A stretch of 13,293 bases of DNA, from NCBI GenBank assembly GCA_028691715.1, contig JAQUYR010000030.1, positions 1 to 13,293 of the forward strand, given 5' to 3'. The position numbers and the translations under genes are program-made. Within the stretch, counting starts at the first letter, position 1, and the number at the start of each line of letters is the position of its first letter. This document shows positions 1-7,761 of this stretch, piece by piece. The DNA comes from Bacilli bacterium (GTDB lineage: Bacteria > Bacillota_I > Bacilli_A > ML615J-28 > CAG-698). Below the pieces are notes generated by a model. That model saw only the letters and a program-made list of their open reading frames with translations. It searched no databases and was not told where the DNA came from.

Positions 1-2
1 AA

Positions 3-1115
3 ATCCTCCGAGAAAAAGTTGAATACTTTGCTAGAAAAGCTGAAATTCCTGCTGGTACTCTCGGAGAAAAGAGTGGTGAATTAGATCATGGGACGATGAT
101 TCCCCTCTATTTTATCAATAAATATTTAAAGAATTTCAAAGTGCTACGGATTTCTCTTTCAGGACTGTCACCTACCACTCATTATCAACTGGGAAAATGT
201 TTAGCGCAGGCAATAACAGAAGTTGATGAAAGGGTAGTAATAATTTCAAGTGGTGACCTTTCACATAAGCTTAGAAGGGAAGGACCATATGGTTTTGCCA
301 AGGAAGGACCAATTTTTGATAAAGAGATAACTGAAGCTATGGCTTCAGGGGATTTCTTAAAATTTTTGTGCTTCAATGAGGACTTTTGTACAAGGGCCGC
401 AGAATGTGGTTTAAGATCATTTATCATAATGGCAGGAGCTCTCGATGGAAAAGCTGTAAAGGCAGATTTGCTTTCATATGAAGGACCATATGGAGTGGGA
501 TATGCTGTTGCCACCTATGATATTATAGGTGATGATTCCAATAGGCATTTTGATAGAATATTTCTTGAAGAGGAAGAAAAGAGATTAATTGATATCAGAA
601 ATAGGGAAGATCCCTATGTTTCGTTAGCCAGGCAATCGCTAGAATACTATATAAACAATAAAAAAATACTTAAATGTCCTTCTAATCTAATTGATGATAT
701 GATAAAAAAGAAAGCTGGTGTTTTTGTATCGATAAAGAAAGAAGGGAATTTAAGGGGATGTGTAGGAACTATTTCTCCAACAAGGGCTAATATTGCTTTA
801 GAGATTATTGCTAATGCCATCAGCGCTGGAATCAATGACTATCGCTTTGAGACTGTTACAAAAGAAGAACTGGGAAAACTGGTATACAGTGTTGATGTCT
901 TAGGAAAAATGGAACTTGTTAATTCCTTGAAGGAACTAAATGTTAAACGCTATGGGATTATTGTTAGGTCACAGGGAAGAAGTGGACTGTTATTACCCAA
1001 TTTGGAAGGAATTGATAGTATTGATGATCAAGTTAGGATTGCTCTACAAAAAGCTAGAATACATGAGGATGAGAAATACCAAATCGAGCGTTTTGAAGTA
1101 ATCAGGCATCGATGA
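3..1115 (+). CDS. AmmeMemoRadiSam protein, MEMO-like domain fused to AMMECR1 domain (5' partial)
   Basis: The reading frame is open from the left edge, so the true start lies upstream and the ATG at 96 is internal. About 370 residues are visible. The first part is the C-terminal half of a MEMO/LigB-like (class III extradiol dioxygenase fold) domain: it begins with the family signature ELDHGTM just before and at position 96, then has SGDLSH (about 246-263) and AAECGL (about 397-414), which carry the conserved His and Cys of the MEMO pocket. From about base 570 follows an AMMECR1 domain with its hallmark LRGCVGT (about 751-771). Two-domain members are usually near 460 residues, so roughly 90-100 N-terminal residues are missing. 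These proteins usually accompany a radical SAM partner, which is not in the window and could be upstream. The biochemical role of the family is not established. The gene ends in TGA and is followed by a terminator, so it is separate from the glutamate genes. Confidence 0.9.
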   Translation: MLREKVEYFARKAEIPAGTLGEKSGELDHGTMIPLYFINKYLKNFKVLRISLSGLSPTTHYQLGKCLAQAITEVDERVVIISSGDLSHKLRREGPYGFAKEGPIFDKEITEAMASGDFLKFLCFNEDFCTRAAECGLRSFIIMAGALDGKAVKADLLSYEGPYGVGYAVATYDIIGDDSNRHFDRIFLEEEEKRLIDIRNREDPYVSLARQSLEYYINNKKILKCPSNLIDDMIKKKAGVFVSIKKEGNLRGCVGTISPTRANIALEIIANAISAGINDYRFETVTKEELGKLVYSVDVLGKMELVNSLKELNVKRYGIIVRSQGRSGLLLPNLEGIDSIDDQVRIALQKARIHEDEKYQIERFEVIRHR

Positions 1116-1124
1116 TGTAAAAAT

Positions 1125-1154
1125 AAAACCGAGTTAAAGCTCGGTTTTTATTTT
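1125..1154 (+). terminator. Rho-independent terminator after the AmmeMemoRadiSam gene
   Basis: A perfect 9-bp stem (AAAACCGAG at 1125-1133 paired with CTCGGTTTT at 1140-1148) has a 6-nt loop and runs into a T-rich tail. It begins 10 bp after the TGA stop and separates the first gene from the glutamate mutase genes. Confidence 0.9.
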
Positions 1155-1163
1155 GAAAGGGGG

Positions 1164-1184
1164 AATATTTACACAATATTTACA
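1164..1184 (+). repeat. Tandem AATATTTACA repeat upstream of the glutamate mutase gene
   Basis: The 10-mer AATATTTACA occurs at 1164-1173 and again at 1175-1184, an 11-bp period. Each copy ends in TTTACA, which resembles a -35 hexamer (consensus TTGACA), but the best following -10 (TATGGA, 18 bp after the first copy) is weak. It could be a promoter part or a regulator site placed one helical turn apart. It is reported because it lies in the only stretch where the promoter of the glutamate mutase genes can be. Confidence 0.35.
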
Positions 1185-1227
1185 ATACCTTTATGGAAAC
1201 ATGAAGGGTAAAAATGGTATTATATAT

Positions 1228-1243
1228 TGTAAAAACGTTTACA
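1228..1243 (+). promoter_or_regulatory. Candidate operator (cre-like) upstream of glutamate mutase sigma
   Basis: TGTAAA-AACG-TTTACA is an inverted repeat with 6-bp arms. Its last 14 bases, TAAAAACGTTTACA (1230-1243), differ from the CcpA cre consensus (TGWNANCGNTNNCA type) only at the second base. Nearly the same 14-mer stands at 4597-4610. It sits just before the ribosome binding site, a place where a bound LacI/CcpA-type repressor would block transcription. The assignment to CcpA is inference. Confidence 0.5.
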
Positions 1244-1260
1244 GCTATTTGGAGGAAAAA

Positions 1261-1665
1261 ATGAAAACAATTGTGATTGGCGTTATTGGCGCTGATGTTC
1301 ATGCAGTAGGTAATAAGATAATCGAATTTACCTTAAAAAATAGGGGCTATAATGTTGTCAATGTTGGTGTTTTATCAACACAGGAGGATTTCATCAATGC
1401 TGCTATTGAGACAAATGCTGAATTAATACTGGTTTCTTCCCTGTATGGTCATGGTGAAATTGATTGCCGGGGAATGAGAAATAAGTGTATTGAAGCTGGA
1501 ATTGGAAGCATTCCTTTGCTTGTTGGAGGAAATATTGTTGTTGGTAAACAGGACTTTGAAGAAGTTCGTGATAGATTTATCAAAATGGGATTTACTAAGG
1601 CCTATCCGCCAGGAACACCAATTGAAAAAACCTTACCCGATATCTATGAAATTTTAGGCGAATGA
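1261..1665 (+). CDS. glmS: Glutamate mutase sigma (S) subunit, cobalamin-binding
   Basis: This is the small B12-binding subunit of glutamate mutase (EC 5.4.99.1), which with the epsilon subunit interconverts L-glutamate and (2S,3S)-3-methylaspartate by an adenosylcobalamin radical mechanism in the cytoplasm. The 134-residue protein is close to the clostridial subunit (about 137). It has the cobalamin signature DxHxxG (D12, H14, G17; His14 would be the lower cobalt ligand), the SSL segment at 59-61 in the family motif SSLYGHGEIDC, and the GG at 89-90. The ATG at 1261 is chosen because GGAGG lies at 1251-1255 and the family homology begins exactly there. An in-frame start at 1153 would add 36 residues without homology and would overlap the terminator tail. 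Note that the symbol glmS is also used for the unrelated glucosamine-6-phosphate synthase. Confidence 0.95.
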   Translation: MKTIVIGVIGADVHAVGNKIIEFTLKNRGYNVVNVGVLSTQEDFINAAIETNAELILVSSLYGHGEIDCRGMRNKCIEAGIGSIPLLVGGNIVVGKQDFEEVRDRFIKMGFTKAYPPGTPIEKTLPDIYEILGE

Positions 1666-1685
1666 GTGTTGGTGTTTAGGAGTTA

Positions 1686-1735
1686 CCATTGTAAGCTTAA
1701 TAATATTGAGTTAGCGAAATGCTTGTCACCAATGG
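1686..1735 (+). other. Possible stem-loop in the glutamate mutase sigma-epsilon spacer
   Basis: The 190-bp spacer 1666-1855 has no gene. In it CCATTG (1686-1691) and AAGC (1693-1696) can pair with CAATGG (1730-1735) and GCTT (1721-1724). This gives a 10-bp stem interrupted by an unequal internal loop (1 versus 5 nt) and closed by a 24-nt AT-rich loop. No T-tract follows directly, so it does not look like a simple terminator. It could shape mRNA stability or be chance. Confidence 0.3.
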
Positions 1736-1759
1736 AGTTTTAGTAAAGTCTATATTGAG

Positions 1760-1789
1760 TTGACATCTAAAAATCTGAAATCTGATAAA
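1760..1789 (+). promoter_or_regulatory. Possible sigma-A type promoter for glutamate mutase epsilon
   Basis: A perfect -35 hexamer TTGACA (1760-1765) is followed after 18 bp by GATAAA (1784-1789), which matches four of six bases of TATAAT. It would give a leader of about 60 nt before the epsilon ATG. It could supply the epsilon subunit and lyase independently of the sigma subunit. The spacing is slightly long and AT-rich DNA yields such matches by chance. Confidence 0.35.
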
Positions 1790-1855
1790 GTCTTTCAATT
1801 AAATACAAATTTAATAGGAATTTTAATCACCAAAAACATTATAAAGGAAAATAGA

Positions 1856-3316
1856 ATGAAAGTAAAAAATGTTAAATTGACCGAAGAAGAATTTTTGAAT
1901 GAGCGAAAAGAGGTCTTATCATCCTGGAAAACTGGGAATGATCCTCAGTTAAATTTTGATGAAGCGATTAAATATTTAAAGAGTTTACCAGAAGAAAAAA
2001 ACTTTGCCATCAAACTGGAAAAAGCTAAAGGTGGGAGAACTTTAATTCAACCAAGAGCAGGTGTACCGGTTATTTCCAGTCATATCGAATTATTGCGCTA
2101 TTTAGAAGCGAGTGGTGCTGATTTTCTTCCTTCAACAATAGATTCATATACAAGGCAAAATCGCTATTTGGAAGCAGAAAAAGGAATTGAGGAAAGTGTA
2201 ATTCATGGAAGAAGCATGTTAAATGGATTCCCAGCTGTTAATCATGGAGTCACTGGTTGCAAAGTGGTTCAGGAAGCTGTTGGAATACCACTACAAGCTA
2301 GACATGGAACACCAGATGCGAGATTACTCGCAGAAATCACTCATGCTGCTGGCTGGACTTCAAATGAAGGAGGAGCAATATCATACAATATACCATATGC
2401 TAAAAATATTTCTCTGGAGGATTCAATTAAATATTGGCAATACTGTGATCGTTTAGTGGGATATTATGAAGAACATGGAGTTAAATTAAATCGTGAACCA
2501 TTTGGACCTCTAACAGGTACTCTAGTCCCACCATCAATTTCAAATACTGTTGGAATTATCGAGGCTCTACTTGCCGCTGAACAGGGAGTAAAAAATATCA
2601 CTGTTGGCTATGGAATGGGGGGGAATGTTGTTCAGGATGTCGCTGCAATTCGTACTTTACAAAAGCAAACCGATGAATATCTTCATAGATATGGATACAA
2701 TGATGTCTTTGTCACAACTGTTTTCCATCAATGGATGGGTGGTTTTCCAAGCGATGAATCCGAAGCTTTGGGATTGATTGCCATGAGTTCGACTGTTGGA
2801 GCTCTATCAAAAGCGACGAAGATGATAACCAAGACACCTCATGAATCTGTTGGCATCCCAACAAAAGAAGCCAATGGCATTGGCATAAAAACTTCAAAAA
2901 TGGTGACAAGATTGTTACAGGAACAACATCTTGCTGATAGTAATGAATTAGAAGAAGAAATGCTTCAGATTGAAAAAGAAGTTAACTGTTTAATGGATTT
3001 CATCTTTAGTGTTGGTCAAGGTGATTTGGCTGTTGGAGTTGTTCGTGCTTTTGAACAGGGATTAATCGATATTCCTTTTGCTCCGAGCAAGTTTAATGCT
3101 GGAAAGATCCTACCAGCTCGGGATGCTGAAGGAAAAATTAGAATTCTGGAATTCGGTAATCTCGGTTTCAATGATGAGATAAAAAAATTTCATAGTCAAA
3201 AAATTGAAAAGAGAGCTGCTCTAGAGAAACGCCCAATCTCATTTCAAATGACAATTGATGATATATATGCAGTGAGTACAGGACACTTAGTTGGGCATTC
3301 ATCATATATTGAATAA
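1856..3316 (+). CDS. glmE: Glutamate mutase epsilon (E) subunit
   Basis: This is the catalytic TIM-barrel subunit of glutamate mutase (methylaspartate mutase, EC 5.4.99.1), which binds L-glutamate and, with the sigma subunit, adenosylcobalamin. At 486 residues it matches the clostridial enzyme (about 483-485). The substrate-binding arginines known from the Clostridium cochlearium structure have counterparts at R67 (in QPRAG), R100 (in SYTRQNRY) and R149 (in QARHGTP). E171, Y177 and Y181 in the SNEGGAISYNIPY segment match the other active-site residues. The ATG at 1856 is preceded by AAAGGA (1843-1848), whereas an upstream TTG at 1760 would add 32 unrelated residues. Stop to the next start is 11 bp, so it is co-transcribed with the ammonia-lyase. 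The MutL/GlmL reactivase gene that lies between the two subunits in clostridia is absent here. Confidence 0.95.
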   Translation: MKVKNVKLTEEEFLNERKEVLSSWKTGNDPQLNFDEAIKYLKSLPEEKNFAIKLEKAKGGRTLIQPRAGVPVISSHIELLRYLEASGADFLPSTIDSYTRQNRYLEAEKGIEESVIHGRSMLNGFPAVNHGVTGCKVVQEAVGIPLQARHGTPDARLLAEITHAAGWTSNEGGAISYNIPYAKNISLEDSIKYWQYCDRLVGYYEEHGVKLNREPFGPLTGTLVPPSISNTVGIIEALLAAEQGVKNITVGYGMGGNVVQDVAAIRTLQKQTDEYLHRYGYNDVFVTTVFHQWMGGFPSDESEALGLIAMSSTVGALSKATKMITKTPHESVGIPTKEANGIGIKTSKMVTRLLQEQHLADSNELEEEMLQIEKEVNCLMDFIFSVGQGDLAVGVVRAFEQGLIDIPFAPSKFNAGKILPARDAEGKIRILEFGNLGFNDEIKKFHSQKIEKRAALEKRPISFQMTIDDIYAVSTGHLVGHSSYIE

Positions 3317-3327
3317 GAGGAAATATT

Positions 3328-4572
3328 ATGAAAATTAAGAAAGTATTATTATCCAAATCATATACAGGATTTTATTTTGATGATCAAAAAGCTATAAAGA
3401 AAGGAGCAAAAAGTGATGGTTTCATCTATTTAGGTGAAGCGATGACGCCCGGTTTTATAAGCATTAGACAACCAGGAGAAGCCATTTCCATTCAAATAAT
3501 TCTGGAAAATGGAATTGTTGGTTATGGTGACTGTGCCGCGGTCCAATATTCTGGTGCTGGTGGACGCGATCCTTTGTTTCTTGCTGAAGAATATATCAGT
3601 TTTCTGAAAGAATATATTGTTCCCCAGATGATTGGTGAAGAAATAGATGAGTTTAAAAGACTTGCTGAAAAATATGATCATCTGCTGATAAATGGAAAAA
3701 GGCTTCATACAGCGATTAGATATGGCTTGACACAGGCGATTCTCAATGCTTGTGCGAATTATCATCATTTGACTATGGCTGAAATTATTCGTAAGGAATA
3801 CGATGTCAAAGAGAAATATTATAGGTCAGTTCCCGTTTTCACACAGAGTGGAGATGATAGATATAGCAATGTTGATAAGATGATCATTAAGGAAGCTGAT
3901 GTTCTACCTCATGCTTTAATCAATAATGTTGAAACAAAATTAGGGAAAAATGGGGAACTATTGCTTGAGTACATCAGATGGTTAAAAAATCGTATCCTTA
4001 AGTATCGCCCTAGAGAGGACTATTTCCCGGTTCTACATATTGATACATATGGGACAATTGGCCTAGCTTTTAATAATGATGTTGAAAAGATGTTTGAATA
4101 TTTGCTTTCACTAGAAAAAGAAGCTCAACCATTTATTTTGAGAATCGAAGGACCAGTAGATACTGGCGATCGTGAAGGAACGATGAGATATTTAAAAGAA
4201 CTCACTAAAAAAATTGATGACAATGGCAGTACTTTGCAGATTGTTGCTGATGAATGGTGTAATACTTTGGAAGATATCATCTATTTTGCGGAAAACAGAG
4301 CAGGGCATATGCTTCAAATAAAGACACCTGATTTAGGTGGTGTCAATAATATTGTTGAAGCCATTCTTTATTGCAATAAAATGAACATTGGAAGTTACTG
4401 TGGTGGTACTTGTAACGAAACAAATATTTCCGCTCAAACAACAACAAATATCGCTATTGCTTGTTGTGCTGATCAGTGTCTTGCTAAACCTGGAATGGGT
4501 GTTGATGAAGGATATATGATTGTTAAAAACGAAATTAATCGTGTTCTAATAATGGCAAATTCTCGTGATTAG
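3328..4572 (+). CDS. mal: Methylaspartate ammonia-lyase
   Basis: This cytoplasmic enolase-superfamily enzyme (EC 4.3.1.2) eliminates ammonia from L-threo-3-methylaspartate to give mesaconate, the step after glutamate mutase. The 414 residues match the 413-residue Clostridium tetanomorphum enzyme almost position for position. The acid/base pair is K332 (in LQIKTPDLGG) and H195 (in VLPHALINN), equivalent to K331 and H194. Mg2+ ligands are D239, E274 and D308 (equivalent to D238, E273 and D307). The glycine- and cysteine-rich GGTCNET segment near 359-365 is also conserved. The ribosome binding site AGAGGA is at 3316-3321. The following pathway enzymes (mesaconase, citramalate lyase) are not in this window. 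No terminator is visible before the next gene, 63 bp downstream. Confidence 0.96.
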   Translation: MKIKKVLLSKSYTGFYFDDQKAIKKGAKSDGFIYLGEAMTPGFISIRQPGEAISIQIILENGIVGYGDCAAVQYSGAGGRDPLFLAEEYISFLKEYIVPQMIGEEIDEFKRLAEKYDHLLINGKRLHTAIRYGLTQAILNACANYHHLTMAEIIRKEYDVKEKYYRSVPVFTQSGDDRYSNVDKMIIKEADVLPHALINNVETKLGKNGELLLEYIRWLKNRILKYRPREDYFPVLHIDTYGTIGLAFNNDVEKMFEYLLSLEKEAQPFILRIEGPVDTGDREGTMRYLKELTKKIDDNGSTLQIVADEWCNTLEDIIYFAENRAGHMLQIKTPDLGGVNNIVEAILYCNKMNIGSYCGGTCNETNISAQTTTNIAIACCADQCLAKPGMGVDEGYMIVKNEINRVLIMANSRD

Positions 4573-4596
4573 CAAATGTTAATTTTTAGAAGTGAA

Positions 4597-4610
4597 TAAA
4601 AACGCTTACA
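4597..4610 (+). promoter_or_regulatory. Candidate operator (cre-like) upstream of the envelope operon
   Basis: TAAAAACGCTTACA differs at one base from the 14-mer at 1230-1243 and at one base from the cre consensus. It ends 25 bp before the ATG of the GGT-like gene, just upstream of AGGAGG (4626-4631), the same arrangement as before the glutamate mutase gene. This suggests joint control of the two modules by one LacI/CcpA-type regulator. No convincing -35/-10 pair was found next to it. Confidence 0.5.
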
Positions 4611-4635
4611 AAATAAATTTATTATAGGAGGAAAA

Positions 4636-6459
4636 ATGTATATTAAGTTAAAAAATATTCAAAAATCTATTTTTCTTATCGTGGTTTTACTAACCGCTTT
4701 TATCCTTGTGGGATGTAAAACATCGGAAACAGATAATCCAGATGACTATGATTTTACTGATTTATCAGTAAGGGATTATGTTTCAGAAAATGGTGTTGTT
4801 GCTGCAGCTAATCCTTACGCTGCTAAGGCAGGACTTGATATTTTAAAAGCAGGTGGAAATGCTTTTGATGCTGCTGTTGCTGTTTCTTTTGCTCTTGGAG
4901 TTGTTGAACCAAATGCTTCTGGTTTAGGTGGTGGAGGAATTATGGTGGCATATGATGCCAGCGCTGGAGAATATATATCGTATAATTTCCGTGAATTTGT
5001 TCCTGCTGCTGGTGATGCTAGTGCTTATTCCAATGGAGCATCTGATTTAGATTATGGAGCATTATCCTGTGGAGTCCCAACTCAAGTAGCAGGTCTATTG
5101 ACAATTCTTGAGGAAAGAGGATTAAAGACAAGACAAGAAGTAATGGCTCCAGCAATAGATTATGCTGAAAATGGTGTTCCTGTAACTCCTGAACTAGCCA
5201 ATAATATCAATGATTGTTTTTATATCATTATGGATTCTCGTAGTGAAACAAAGAATGTTTATACAAGTGATGGTATTACACCACTTGCCAGTGGTGATAT
5301 TTTAACTCAAGCTGATTTAGCTAACACTTTAAAATTGATATCTGAGCAGGGAGCTGAAGGTTTTTATACTGGTGTTGTAGCGGAATCTATTGTTAATACT
5401 TTAGCTGAGCAGGGAGGAATTATTACTCTAGCTGATCTTGAGTATGCTATGAATAATTATCCGATTGTTGAAACTCCAGTTCAGGGAACATATCATGGGT
5501 ATGATATTGTTTCAGCAACCACACCTTCGTCGGGAGGGATAATCCTTCTTGAAGCTTTAAATATGCTTGAGGTGTATGGTGATGTTGGTGAATTAGAGCA
5601 TAATAGTGCTGAATATATCAATGTAGTAGCAACAGCGATGCAACTTGCCTATGGTGATAAGAGAAAATATATCGCTGATTCTAAATTTGTTGATGTCCCA
5701 ATTCAAGGGTTAATATCCAAGGCTTATGCTGAGGAGCGTTGGGAAAAATTTAACGCTAATGAAGCTTATTTAGGTAGATTCATTGGTGATGATGATTTTG
5801 GTGATCCATGGGCATATCAAACAAATACTACAAACACAGTCTTTTCAGAAACCGCTATTGACGAACATTACAGCACGACAACTTTTTCAGTTGCTGATAA
5901 GGATGGAAATATTGTTTCAGTTACACAGACAATTAACCATTTCTTTGGTAATGGTATTGTTCCTGAAGGAACTGGTTTCTTCTTAAACAATCAATTGAGC
6001 AGTTTTAGTTTAACATCTACTAGTGCTGCCTATGTTAAACCGTATAAACAACCAGTAAGTCATATAATGCCAACCATTATCATGAAAGATGGTAATCCCT
6101 ATGCTACTCTTGGTTCACCAGGAAGCATGCGTATTCCTGCGGCCGTATTACAGGTAATTCTGAATATGATTGATTTTGGAATGGATATTCAAACGGCTAT
6201 TAATTCTCCTAGATTTTATAGTTATGCTTGTGCTAGTACTGATCTCTCATCAGCATCTAAAGATATATATATTGAGAGAGCTTTATCTAATTCAGTCAGA
6301 GATGGTTTAGTAAGTATGAACTATAATGTAATTGTTGAGGGAAGTGATGAGATTGATCTATTCTTTGGAGGTGTTCAAGGCATCAGATTTATCTATGAAG
6401 AGGGAAAACTTCATGGAGGAGCTGATCCTCGTCGTGATGGTAAAGCACTTGGATACTAG
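4636..6459 (+). CDS. ggt: Gamma-glutamyltranspeptidase-like lipoprotein
   Basis: This Ntn-hydrolase family protein has 607 residues and is made as a precursor that should cleave itself. The lipobox LVGC puts the lipidated Cys at 27, so it should be anchored outside the membrane. Conserved GGT features are GGNAFDAAVA (73-82), the SGLGGGG loop (95-101), R119 in NFRE (E. coli R114, gamma-glutamyl carboxylate), the nucleophile T414 at the start of the small subunit (TTTFSVADKDGN), T432, N434 and Q453 (E. coli T409, N411, Q430). Classical members hydrolyse or transfer the gamma-glutamyl group of glutathione and similar compounds; relatives include CapD and cephalosporin acylases. Three usual pocket residues differ: E. 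coli D433 corresponds to S456, S463 to H476 and G484 to S496, so substrate preference may be shifted. The ribosome binding site AGGAGG is strong. It is the first gene of a tight operon, next to glutamate-fermenting enzymes. Confidence 0.92.
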   Translation: MYIKLKNIQKSIFLIVVLLTAFILVGCKTSETDNPDDYDFTDLSVRDYVSENGVVAAANPYAAKAGLDILKAGGNAFDAAVAVSFALGVVEPNASGLGGGGIMVAYDASAGEYISYNFREFVPAAGDASAYSNGASDLDYGALSCGVPTQVAGLLTILEERGLKTRQEVMAPAIDYAENGVPVTPELANNINDCFYIIMDSRSETKNVYTSDGITPLASGDILTQADLANTLKLISEQGAEGFYTGVVAESIVNTLAEQGGIITLADLEYAMNNYPIVETPVQGTYHGYDIVSATTPSSGGIILLEALNMLEVYGDVGELEHNSAEYINVVATAMQLAYGDKRKYIADSKFVDVPIQGLISKAYAEERWEKFNANEAYLGRFIGDDDFGDPWAYQTNTTNTVFSETAIDEHYSTTTFSVADKDGNIVSVTQTINHFFGNGIVPEGTGFFLNNQLSSFSLTSTSAAYVKPYKQPVSHIMPTIIMKDGNPYATLGSPGSMRIPAAVLQVILNMIDFGMDIQTAINSPRFYSYACASTDLSSASKDIYIERALSNSVRDGLVSMNYNVIVEGSDEIDLFFGGVQGIRFIYEEGKLHGGADPRRDGKALGY

Positions 6460-6472
6460 AAAGGAAAAATAG

Positions 6473-7753
6473 ATGCTTTGGGAAATTGAATTATTATATT
6501 TCATAGCAATGCTAACGGTTTTTATCGTCCTTTTATTGCTATGTAAAATACCAGCCGGAATATCATTAATGGTATCTGCGGTAGTTGGAGCTATTTTATC
6601 AGCGATATTTTCTAATACTGAATTGTCATTGCGACATTTTGTTGAGGGAAGTTTTGCCTATTTGGATAATATTTTAGTAATCGTTGCTGCTATGATCTTT
6701 ATGAGTGGATTGACAGCAAGTGGAGCCTTGAATTATTTCAGTGTTTGGCTTGTAAAGACATTCTATAAAAGACCAACATTGTTATTGATTTCCTTTATGT
6801 TAATAATAATGTTCCCAGCAATGATTACAGGATCATCGTTATCATCAATTGTTTGTGCTGGAGCTATTGTCTCACCAATAATGTTAAAAATGGGAATTCC
6901 CAAAGCCAAAGTTGGTGCTATTATTGCCTTTGGCTCTATATTAGGAATGATTGCCCCACCAATTAATGTTCCCGTAATGTTGATTTGTGATGTTGTCGAT
7001 ATTCCCTATACAGGATTTTTCTTACCACTTTTAGCCCTGACAATTCCTCTAGCAGTATTTTGTGTTTTATATTTAGGCAAAAAATATGTTAAGAATATCG
7101 ACTTGGATGAGATGAAGGAAGTTTTAGACTTTGGTGTTTTAAAGACTATGAAGTGGACTGTATGCATTCCCCTATTAATTTTAGTAGTCTTAATAGTTGG
7201 TCAAAATCTGATTCCCAGAATATTTGGTAGTCTAGGAATGCCATTGATATTTCTAATAGCTACATTATTTACCTTCTTTATTGGGAAAAAACCTAAACCA
7301 TTTGATGTTTTTTACGATGGTGTTTCAAAATCATTCTCAGCAATGAGTTTATTGATGGGAGTAGGAATGTTTGTTCAGATTCTTACCTTGAATGGAGCCA
7401 GAGGTTATTTTGTCATTAATGCATTGAGTTTGCCTGATGCTTGGCGTTATTTTGGAATTGCTCTAACAATGCCTTTATTTGGTGGTATTAGCGCTTATGC
7501 CTCAGCTTCAATACTCGGTGGGCCATTTGTTATGGCTTTACTTGCCTCAAATGAAATAATTGTGGCATCGAGTTTATCACTAGTAGCTGCTTTAGGAGAA
7601 TTCTTGCCACCGACTGCAATGTCAGCAACCTTTGCTAGTCAAGTAGTTGGCGAAGAGAAACATTTAAATATTACTAAGGCTGCTCTAGTACCCCTTGGTG
7701 TCTGTTTGGTATATGCTATGATCTTTATAGTTTTCATAGCCAAGATTTGGTAG
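6473..7753 (+). CDS. TRAP-type transporter large permease (DctM-like)
   Basis: This is a very hydrophobic 426-residue protein with roughly 11-12 membrane segments, the usual size of the DctM (M) subunit of TRAP transporters, which are Na+-driven importers of organic acids and amino acids. Two internal half-repeats are visible: GSILGMIAPPINVP at 154-167 and AALGEFLPPTAMSA at 372-385 are the matching PP re-entrant motifs, each after a Ser/Gly-rich helix (GSSLSS at 120-125, SAYASAS at 340-346). A basic cytoplasmic loop lies at 202-226. The start is 13 bp after the GGT-like stop, with AAAGGA upstream. No canonical small Q subunit (about 160 residues) and no DctP binding protein occur in the window. 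From context the substrate may be glutamate or a product of the neighbouring exported enzymes. Another IT-superfamily carrier is possible. Confidence 0.82.
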   Translation: MLWEIELLYFIAMLTVFIVLLLLCKIPAGISLMVSAVVGAILSAIFSNTELSLRHFVEGSFAYLDNILVIVAAMIFMSGLTASGALNYFSVWLVKTFYKRPTLLLISFMLIIMFPAMITGSSLSSIVCAGAIVSPIMLKMGIPKAKVGAIIAFGSILGMIAPPINVPVMLICDVVDIPYTGFFLPLLALTIPLAVFCVLYLGKKYVKNIDLDEMKEVLDFGVLKTMKWTVCIPLLILVVLIVGQNLIPRIFGSLGMPLIFLIATLFTFFIGKKPKPFDVFYDGVSKSFSAMSLLMGVGMFVQILTLNGARGYFVINALSLPDAWRYFGIALTMPLFGGISAYASASILGGPFVMALLASNEIIVASSLSLVAALGEFLPPTAMSATFASQVVGEEKHLNITKAALVPLGVCLVYAMIFIVFIAKIW

Positions 7754-7761
7754 GTGATAAA

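Noticed and set aside
1153..1260. Upstream in-frame extension of the glutamate mutase sigma gene
   Set aside because: It overlaps the terminator tail, shows no homology, and the ATG at 1261 has a strong GGAGG site and matches the family N terminus.
1166..1260. Cobalamin riboswitch before the B12-dependent mutase
   Set aside because: The leader is under 100 nt and no B12-box-like conserved segment was seen.
1760..1855. TTG-started extension of glutamate mutase epsilon
   Set aside because: The added 32 residues are low complexity, and the TTG is part of a TTGACA hexamer. The ATG at 1856 has a ribosome binding site and gives the family length.
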